Part shown: piece by piece, positions 58,411-64,000 of the stretch
How the letters are laid out: every line of letters starts with the position of its first letter
Numbering within the stretch: position 1 is the first letter of the stretch
DNA from: Lederbergia citrisecunda
Lineage (GTDB): Bacteria; Bacillota; Bacilli; Bacillales; Bacillaceae_C
Direction of reading: 5' to 3'
NCBI RefSeq assembly: GCF_018343695.1
Contig: NZ_JAGYPJ010000001.1
Coordinates: forward strand, 4,221,641-4,285,640
DNA: 64,000 bases
Notes under the pieces: model-generated
The model's database searches: none
What the model saw: only the letters and a program-made list of their open reading frames with translations
Told to the model about the DNA's origin: nothing
Position numbers and translations under genes: made by a program

Positions 58411-59679
58411 TCAAATCAAGAGATGGAACAAAGTGCTATCTTTATTTACTTCGGTAAAAGGAAACCCTTTTTGACGCATACGCTCGATTAGACCTTCATA
58501 GTCTTCTTTTCGTTTCAATTCAATCCCAACAAGTCCGGGACCACTTTCTTTGTTGTTTTTCTTTGTATACTCAAATGTAGTGATGTCGTCATCAGGACCG
58601 AGTACACCGTCTAAGAATTCACGCAAGGCACCTGCGCGTTGTGGGAAATTGATAATGAAATAATAGAGAAGTCCTTCGTAAATCAAGGATTTTTCTTTAA
58701 TTTCCTGCATTCTGCCAATATCATTATTTCCACCGCTGATTACACAAATAACGGACTTTCCTTTAATTTCTTCCTTGTAAAAGTCAAGTGCGGCAATAGG
58801 CAAGGCACCAGCAGGTTCAGCAATAATTGCGTGTTGATTATATAAATCAAGGATAGTCGTACATACTTTTCCTTCCGGAACAGGAATGATATCGTCTACA
58901 TATTGTTGGCAAATTTCAAACGTTTTTTGACCAGCGCATTTTACAGCAGCACCATCAACAAACTTATCGATGGATTCGAGTGGAGCAACATGGTTATTCT
59001 GTATTGCTGTCTTCATGCATTGGGCCCCTTCTGGTTCTACCCCAATGATCCGCGTATGTGGAGATACATTTTTAATATACGTGCTTAAACCGGAAACTAA
59101 TCCGCCTCCGCCAATGCCTGCAAATACAAAATCAACCGGCTCTTCAATATCATTCATAATCTCAACGGCAACAGTTCCTTGTCCGGCAATGATATCAAGA
59201 TCATCAAAAGGATGTATGAAAATTTTATTTTCCTTATTGGCGTATTCCATTGCACTTTCGGATGAGTCATCAAATGTGTCGCCAACTAATATGATTTCTA
59301 CAAAATCACGACCAAACATTCTAACTTGATCAATTTTTTGTTTTGGTGTCGTTTGTGGCATAAATATTTTTCCGGAAATACGGAGTTGAGAGCATGCAAA
59401 AGCAACACCTTGAGCGTGATTGCCTGCACTCGCACAGACAATTCCTTTTTCTCGTGCTTCATTTTCAATTGACTTAATCTTATAGTAAGCACCACGTAAT
59501 TTAAACGAACGTACGTGTTGCAAATCTTCTCTTTTTACGTAAACGTGACAGCCATATTTTTCAGATAAACGCTCATTTTTTTGCAAAGGGGTATGTGCTA
59601 CCACATCTTTTAAGCGCTGATATGCTATGAGAATATCTTCCACATGTACTGTCTTTGATTTTTCTTTCGTCGGATTCAT
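58411..59679 (-). CDS. ilvA: Threonine dehydratase IlvA
   Basis: A 422-residue PLP enzyme that converts threonine to 2-oxobutyrate, the first step of isoleucine synthesis. The PLP lysine is in VRSFKLRGAYYKI (about 57-69); the glycine-rich loop FAGIGGGGLVSGLSTYI and SGGNNDI bind cofactor. The C-terminal ~80 residues form a single regulatory ACT-like domain (FPQRAGALREFLDGVLGPDD), as in the short Bacillus form. ATG 59679 has GAAGGAAG eleven bases upstream and matches the B. subtilis length. It supplies the ilv-leu operon found at 10-21 kb. Confidence 0.95.
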   Translation of the reverse strand: MNPTKEKSKTVHVEDILIAYQRLKDVVAHTPLQKNERLSEKYGCHVYVKREDLQHVRSFKLRGAYYKIKSIENEAREKGIVCASAGNHAQGVAFACSQLRISGKIFMPQTTPKQKIDQVRMFGRDFVEIILVGDTFDDSSESAMEYANKENKIFIHPFDDLDIIAGQGTVAVEIMNDIEEPVDFVFAGIGGGGLVSGLSTYIKNVSPHTRIIGVEPEGAQCMKTAIQNNHVAPLESIDKFVDGAAVKCAGQKTFEICQQYVDDIIPVPEGKVCTTILDLYNQHAIIAEPAGALPIAALDFYKEEIKGKSVICVISGGNNDIGRMQEIKEKSLIYEGLLYYFIINFPQRAGALREFLDGVLGPDDDITTFEYTKKNNKESGPGLVGIELKRKEDYEGLIERMRQKGFPFTEVNKDSTLFHLLI

Positions 59680-59720
59680 CGCGCTATACACTTCCTTCGC
59701 TAACTTTTGAATATTTGTAC

Positions 59721-59768
59721 ATTATACCATGTTCAAAGCGTAATGAACATACGAATATTCACAATATT
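59721..59768 (-). promoter_or_regulatory. ilvA promoter region with candidate CodY site
   Basis: On the minus strand a perfect TATAAT (59726-59721) gives the -10, with a weak TGTTCA 17 bp upstream. AATATTGTGAATATT (minus strand, 59768-59754) matches the CodY consensus at 12 of 15 positions and lies just above the -35. The -35 weakness makes the promoter call moderate. Confidence 0.45.
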
Positions 59769-59922
59769 TCGTGAAAGCGTTGTCAATTGTAAATATTTCT
59801 TGTATGTATTGTGAACAGAGAATATGGTGATTTCCGCACCAATCAACTAAAAAATTTTGAAATGAAGGGGGTGTAACCAATCTGGATACTATTTATGGAC
59901 AATTTTCAAATTTTAAAACAGG

Positions 59923-60160
59923 GTTTGTCCAATAAAGATGTATTGGTGGAAAAACCATTAGGTTCACAGTGAACTTTGTCCATTATAGATGCTATGAAGG
60001 ACAAACCGACAAGTAGCAAGGAAGTTTTGTCCAATATAGATGTTATGATGGACAAACTCCATGTTAGAACAGTAGGTTTTGTCCAATATAGATACTTTGA
60101 TAGACAAACCGACAGGTGGCACCGGATGTTTTGTCTATGATAAATGCTTTGAAAGAAATC
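59923..60160. repeat. Tandem array of palindromic ~51-bp units
   Basis: Five units start with TTTGTCC (or TTTGTCT) near 59924, 59975, 60026, 60078 and 60130, so the period is 51-52 bp. Each carries ATATAGATGnTATGA between TTTGTCC and GGACAAA, so each unit is an imperfect hairpin of about 34 nt, with a variable 17-nt link. The units degrade outward. There is no coding sign. Confidence 0.85.
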
Positions 60161-60209
60161 ACCAACTAGAGAGCTTTGTACCATCGGAAATGGTTTGCCC
60201 GAAAAAGTG

Positions 60210-60896
60210 TCAATGAAATTGAAATTCAGCGTTTACCGTACTAGTTATTTCCATTGTCCCAGGCTGGATGGGAGTTGTGGCAGCACTTTTAACAAAAGCC
60301 GTGGTCTCTAAAGGAATCGGTCCACCTTGCTTCTTTGGGTTTTCTACTATTAGAGTAGGGGTTTTATTTAATTGAACCTTTAACGTGTTAGCAATCGTCT
60401 CGGCCTTTTCAATTGCATTGGTCAATGCCAGCGACAACGCTTTTTTGTAGTATTGGTCATAATTGGATATTTCAAACTTCATTCCTGAAATCGTATTAGC
60501 ACCATGTTGGACAGCCGTATCGACGACTAAACCGGTGTTCTCAATCTGGAGTTCACTTATTTGCAGTAAATGTTCAACTTTATAGGTTCGAAATTCCTGT
60601 TTTCCCTCAACATAATCATATTGTGGATAAATGGAGTAATCTTTCGTCTGGATTTGTTTATCGGTTATTCCCATTTTATTTAATGCTTTTTTAATTTCAG
60701 AAATAATCTTTGTATTTTCTTCTTGTGCTGGACGTAATTCTTTATTCTCTGTTGAAGCCCCTAACGTAACATTAGCATAATCAGGTTGAACAGTAATTTT
60801 TCCTTCACCTATTACCTTAATAAGATCCCTCGTCTTTTCAGAGCCCGCTCCAAGTTCTCGATAAGATTGATAATGCAAATTTCTCCCTACTTTCAT
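60210..60896 (-). CDS. SIMPL (DUF541) domain protein
   Basis: A 228-residue protein that is almost all SIMPL domain (about 23-228): IKVIGEGKITVQPDYANVTL at the start, then SIYPQYDYVEGKQEFRTYKV (about 88-107), and ALSLALTNAIEKAETIANTL near 154. SIMPL proteins form barrel-like oligomers and are often secreted or membrane-anchored; here I see no signal peptide. The start is uncertain, since ATG 60896 lacks a site while a TTG about 15 bases inside follows GGGAG. Function unknown. Confidence 0.82.
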   Translation of the reverse strand: MKVGRNLHYQSYRELGAGSEKTRDLIKVIGEGKITVQPDYANVTLGASTENKELRPAQEENTKIISEIKKALNKMGITDKQIQTKDYSIYPQYDYVEGKQEFRTYKVEHLLQISELQIENTGLVVDTAVQHGANTISGMKFEISNYDQYYKKALSLALTNAIEKAETIANTLKVQLNKTPTLIVENPKKQGGPIPLETTAFVKSAATTPIQPGTMEITSTVNAEFQFH

Positions 60897-61100
60897 TTGT
60901 TTAGTAATATGGACGAAAAAAAGATGAGAAAGATACAGCGCTTAATAAAAAAATTTTGATTATGAATAGTAGATGATTCACTTAGGTATTATGTACTGAT
61001 TAATTTGACACTATTACTCAGTGATGCTAGCATGTTAAGAAATAAATACAACTAATCCTATCGGAATTATAAAAAGTTTTATAGATTATGAGTTTGCGTG
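60897..61100. other. Intergenic region between SIMPL and urocanase-like genes
   Basis: AT-rich with no gene. Together with the promoter and palindromes downstream it forms the divergent control region. Confidence 0.4.
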
Positions 61101-61129
61101 TTGACTGTTTACATAATTTTATGTAGAAT
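61101..61129 (+). promoter_or_regulatory. Sigma-A promoter of the urocanase-like operon
   Basis: TTGACT (61101-61106), an exact 17-bp spacer and TAGAAT (61124-61129). Confidence 0.75.
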
Positions 61130-61139
61130 TCGAATAAAC

Positions 61140-61187
61140 TGATAATATATTATCATTTATTAATAACTAATTATCTATATATGATAA
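61140..61187. promoter_or_regulatory. Palindromic operators downstream of the promoter
   Basis: TGATAATATATTATCA (61140-61155) is a perfect 16-bp palindrome, and TTATCTATATATGATAA (61171-61187) repeats the TTATC/GATAA arms. They sit between transcript start and ribosome site, where a repressor would act as a roadblock. No regulator gene lies in the window beside them. Confidence 0.6.
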
Positions 61188-61201
61188 TAGGAGGGGTGAA
61201 A

Positions 61202-62839
61202 TTGGAGCAGATAACAGCATTTCGTGGTACACAATTAAGATGCAAAGGATGGCGTCAAGAAGCCTTGCTCCGTATGCTTGAAAATGTTTTAGAAAACGGA
61301 GAAAACCAAAAAGAATTGGTTGTATACGCTGCACTCGGGAAGGCAGCGAGAAATTGGGATGCTTATCACGGTATTGTTGAAGCCCTTAGAAATATTGAAG
61401 AAGATGAGACTTTAGTCATACAATCAGGAAAACCGATTGGAATCCTGAAAACGCACGCATTTGCGCCTCTTGTTATCATGGCCAACTGCAATATAGTTGG
61501 TAAATGGGCTACTAGTGATTATTTTTATGAATTACAGGAAAAAGGTCTCATTATGTGGGGAGGATTAACAGCCGCTGCTTGGCAATACATCGGTTCTCAA
61601 GGAGTTATTCAAGGGACATATGAAATATTTGCTGCGATTGCTGAGAAGCATTTCAACGGTAGTTTAGCTGGTAAATTTATTTTAACTGCGGGACTAGGTG
61701 GAATGGGAGGCGCACAACCTTTAGCAGGTGTGATGGTGGATGCTGCAATTCTTGTAGTTGAGATGGATGAAGCACGAGTGGATAAGAGAATTTCGGATGG
61801 TTATTTACAAAAGAAAACTCATGATCTTGATGAGGCATTAGCCTGGATTGAAGAAGCAGCTTCAAAAGGAGAGAGTGTAAGTGTTGGCTTAGTAGGGAAT
61901 GCTGCTGATATTTATCCAGAGCTTGTAAAAAGAGACATCACCCCGGATATTGTAACAGATCAAACCTCTGCGCATGATTTGTTATATGGTTACATTCCGT
62001 CCAACTATACACTTGACGACGTTAAACGGGTTCGTGACATCCATCCTAACAAATTAGAACAAGATGCCCGGGCGTCCATTGCTTTGGAAGTTGCAGCAAT
62101 GCTTACATTTAAAAATCGCGGGGCTATTGTTTTTGATAATGGGAATAACATTAGGACCCAAGCATATGAATATGGAGTTAAAAATGCTTTTGAGATTGAT
62201 ATTTTTACAGAAGCATATTTAAGACCACTTTTCAGCAGGGCAATTGGTCCATTTCGTTGGGTGGCATTAACTGGTGATGAAAATGATATTCATACGATTG
62301 ATAAATACATAATAGATCATTTTAAAGATAATAAAATAGCTTCGAATTGGATTTCATTGGCGAATAAATATGTACCTTTTCAAGGGCTGCCTGCACGAAT
62401 AGGCTGGTTTGGACATGGAGAGAGAACTCAACTTGCTTTAGCTGTAAATGAAATGGTGAGAAATGGCACTTTAAGTGGCCCAATTGCATTCTCTAGAGAT
62501 CACTTAGATGCAGGGGCGATGACCCATCCAAACATTATGACTGAACGAATGAAGGACGGAAGTGATGCAATTTCTGATTGGCCACTTCTAAATGCGATGT
62601 TAAGTTGTTCGTCCATGGCGGATTTAGCTACTATTCACTCTGGTGGTGGAGGGTATTCAGGGTATATGACAAGTGCCGGAATTACACTTGTGGCAGATGG
62701 TACGGTTGAAGCTGATATTCGTTTGAAACATGCGTTAGATAACGATACGAGCCTAGGTGTCCTAAGATACGCAGATGCGGGATATGAAGAATCACTGGAT
62801 GAAATTGAGAAAAAAGGAATTCGGCGAATTGAATTGTAA
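61202..62839 (+). CDS. Non-canonical urocanate hydratase family protein (possible S-methyl-thiourocanate hydratase)
   Basis: A 545-residue NAD-dependent hydratase of the urocanase fold. Family motifs: LRCKGWRQEALLRMLENVLE at the start, GKAARNWDAY, SQGVIQGTYEIF, the NAD motif TAGLGGMGGAQPLAGVM and HLDAGAMTHPN. The PROSITE-type signature reads FQGLPARIGWFGHGER: the usual cysteine is Gly401 and Tyr near it is His. The YGQMTAGSW segment of canonical HutU is here WGGLTAAAW. These changes at the substrate end, and the DUF917 gene next door, suggest a related substrate such as (S-methyl-)thiourocanate. TTG 61202 follows AGGAGGGG. Confidence 0.85.
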   Translation: MEQITAFRGTQLRCKGWRQEALLRMLENVLENGENQKELVVYAALGKAARNWDAYHGIVEALRNIEEDETLVIQSGKPIGILKTHAFAPLVIMANCNIVGKWATSDYFYELQEKGLIMWGGLTAAAWQYIGSQGVIQGTYEIFAAIAEKHFNGSLAGKFILTAGLGGMGGAQPLAGVMVDAAILVVEMDEARVDKRISDGYLQKKTHDLDEALAWIEEAASKGESVSVGLVGNAADIYPELVKRDITPDIVTDQTSAHDLLYGYIPSNYTLDDVKRVRDIHPNKLEQDARASIALEVAAMLTFKNRGAIVFDNGNNIRTQAYEYGVKNAFEIDIFTEAYLRPLFSRAIGPFRWVALTGDENDIHTIDKYIIDHFKDNKIASNWISLANKYVPFQGLPARIGWFGHGERTQLALAVNEMVRNGTLSGPIAFSRDHLDAGAMTHPNIMTERMKDGSDAISDWPLLNAMLSCSSMADLATIHSGGGGYSGYMTSAGITLVADGTVEADIRLKHALDNDTSLGVLRYADAGYEESLDEIEKKGIRRIEL

Positions 62840-62872
62840 ATTTTGAATATGAAGAGAGAGAGGAGAAATTAT

Positions 62873-63964
62873 ATGCGTGTGCTTACGATGGATGATGTTA
62901 AAGCTGCTGTTGCAGGAGGTTCAGTTTATGCATCTGGAGGCGGTGGATGGGTAGATCACGGATTGGAAATTGGTGGTGCTGCCGCTACGATTGGGCAACC
63001 AAAATTAGTTTCTGTCGATGAACTCCCCGATGATGCGATCATTATTACATGTACAGCCATTGGCGCCCCTGCCGGTAAGACAGACTGGCAAATGTTAGGT
63101 GTAGATTATATTAAAGCGGTTAAATTACTTATGGAGAATTACGAAGGAAAAGTCGTGGGGGTCATGACACCGCAAAACGGGATGTCTAGTTCCATCAATG
63201 GCTGGTTACCTGCTGCCATGCTCGACTTGGTCGTTGTCGATGCAACGGGTGATATTCGTGCTCACCCAACTGGGAAGATGGGGCAAATGGGAGTGGCTGC
63301 AGATCCAAAATTTGAAACAATCCAAGTGGTTGTAGGGGGAAAAAAGGAAACAGGATCATATATCGAACTTGTCGTAAAAGGAACGCCAGCCAAAACCTCC
63401 AATGTTTTGCGTACCGCGTCTGATATGTCAGGTGGGTTTATTGCCTCTGCAAGACTACCTCTACCGGCGAGCTATATTAAAAAGCATGCAGCTATTGGTG
63501 GTATATCCATCGCCATTGATCTTGGAAAAGCCATAATCGAAGCTGAGCCAAAAGGAGCGGAAGCGGTAATTCAAACCATATGTGAACATACAAAAGGTGA
63601 GATTTTGGGGAGAGGGAAAGTAATATCAACTAGTGTTGAATACTCCGGGGCCTTTGATATTGGGCAAGTGGTTGTCGACGTGGAAGACAAATCTTTAACT
63701 ATGCATGTGATGAATGAATTTATGGCAGTGGATGACTCATTAGGTAATCGTCTGACAACGTATCCAGATGTCATTACAGCAATTTCAACCGAAACAGGTA
63801 AACCGTTGAGTGCCGGGGCTCTAGAGCCTGGTATGGAAATTGCAGTATTCCGTATTCATAAAAACTATATTCCACTAAGCTCTAGTGTTAAGGATGCATC
63901 AGTATATCCTGAGGTTGAAGCTGCTTTAGGTATTCAAATAGCAGACTACGCATTAAGTGAGTAA
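62873..63964 (+). CDS. DUF917 / S-methyl-thiohydantoin desulfurase family protein
   Basis: A 363-residue protein of the DUF917 family, now linked to S-methyl-thiohydantoin desulfurase. Features: SVYASGGGGWVDHGLEIG near residue 18, VTPQNGMSS-like loop VGVMTPQNGMSS (about 91-102), and IRAHPTGKMGQMGVAADP near 126. The DUF917 members were once called hydantoinase-related. GAGAGAGGAG precedes ATG 62873; 34 bp separate it from the urocanase-like gene, so they are one transcript. It has no signal peptide. Its end is 36 bp before the window edge. Confidence 0.85.
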   Translation: MRVLTMDDVKAAVAGGSVYASGGGGWVDHGLEIGGAAATIGQPKLVSVDELPDDAIIITCTAIGAPAGKTDWQMLGVDYIKAVKLLMENYEGKVVGVMTPQNGMSSSINGWLPAAMLDLVVVDATGDIRAHPTGKMGQMGVAADPKFETIQVVVGGKKETGSYIELVVKGTPAKTSNVLRTASDMSGGFIASARLPLPASYIKKHAAIGGISIAIDLGKAIIEAEPKGAEAVIQTICEHTKGEILGRGKVISTSVEYSGAFDIGQVVVDVEDKSLTMHVMNEFMAVDDSLGNRLTTYPDVITAISTETGKPLSAGALEPGMEIAVFRIHKNYIPLSSSVKDASVYPEVEAALGIQIADYALSE

Positions 63965-64000
63965 GTCTATCAAGCTAGTAAAAAAGTTATGTGTTGATTG

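Noticed and set aside
59923-60160. CRISPR-like look of the ~51-bp array
   Set aside because: Units differ from each other, links are only ~17 nt and partly similar, and no cas gene is near.
59906-60184. A 92-codon minus-strand frame with repeated SILDK/SIMDK segments
   Set aside because: It only mirrors the palindromic tandem repeat; no ribosome site or homology that I know.
61202-62839. Plain annotation as histidine-utilisation hutU
   Set aside because: The signature Cys is replaced and the partner is DUF917, with no other hut gene in view.

Overview
The window is a low-GC chromosomal segment of a Bacillaceae bacterium. The evidence is the gene content and order (ilvE-ilvD-T-box-ilvBNC-leuABCD, potABCD, tldD/tldE, a YidC paralogue behind a small leader gene), strong AGGAGG-type ribosome binding sites with frequent TTG/GTG starts, sigma-A promoters, two T-box riboswitches, and candidate CodY and Rex operators. 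I cannot name the species. The window holds no rRNA, tRNA, CRISPR array, prophage or insertion sequence that I can recognise.

Layout. 0-4.7 kb: a secreted GH43 glycosidase with two C-terminal carbohydrate-binding modules, then a divergent YeiH-type transporter/LysR pair. 4.7-9.4 kb: a dispersed repeat, an XRE-cupin regulator and potABCD. 9.4-10.1 kb: a second dispersed repeat and a decayed small gene. 10.1-21.3 kb: the branched-chain amino acid operon, with a CodY-like box at the ilvE promoter and a T-box, probably isoleucine-specific, before ilvB. 21.5-23.5 kb: a proline T-box and a short archaeal/eukaryal-type proS. 23.7-25.7 kb: a YtrA/YtrB-like GntR-ABC operon with a clear palindromic operator. 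25.7-28.2 kb: an AAC(3)-family acetyltransferase and a VanZ-family protein. 28.3-33.9 kb: an MMPL exporter, CtaG, an OmpR-type two-component system and a CopD-like protein. 34.3-37.0 kb: tldD-tldE. 37.2-43.7 kb: GH31, a 21-bp tandem repeat, MerR, a two-domain VOC protein, a MATE exporter and a lipoprotein nuclease. 44.1-50.6 kb: TetR, AraC, a broken aldo/keto reductase, an MFS exporter, an intact paralogue of the reductase and a second MFS exporter. 50.6-54.4 kb: AraC and a GH3 beta-glucosidase. 54.5-56.7 kb: a formate/nitrite channel behind a Rex-like box, then a MifM-like leader and a YidC-type insertase. 56.8-60.9 kb: a VOC protein, a DUF protein, ilvA, a palindromic tandem repeat and a SIMPL protein. 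61.1-64 kb: a non-canonical urocanase homologue and a DUF917 protein.

The two strongest leads are these. (1) A small single-membrane-span ORF sits just upstream of a YidC paralogue. Its last codons and stop lie in and next to the 5' arm of a perfect 10-bp hairpin that masks the yidC ribosome binding site. This is the architecture of the B. subtilis MifM/YqjG force-sensing switch, in a diverged form. (2) A urocanase-like gene has lost the signature cysteine (GLPARIGW instead of GLPARICW) and is paired with a DUF917 (S-methyl-thiohydantoin desulfurase family) gene. This suggests breakdown of a thiourocanate-type compound such as S-methyl-ergothioneine rather than ordinary histidine use. The operon may continue beyond the right edge.

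All functional calls are from reading motifs and comparing with remembered families. No database search was run.
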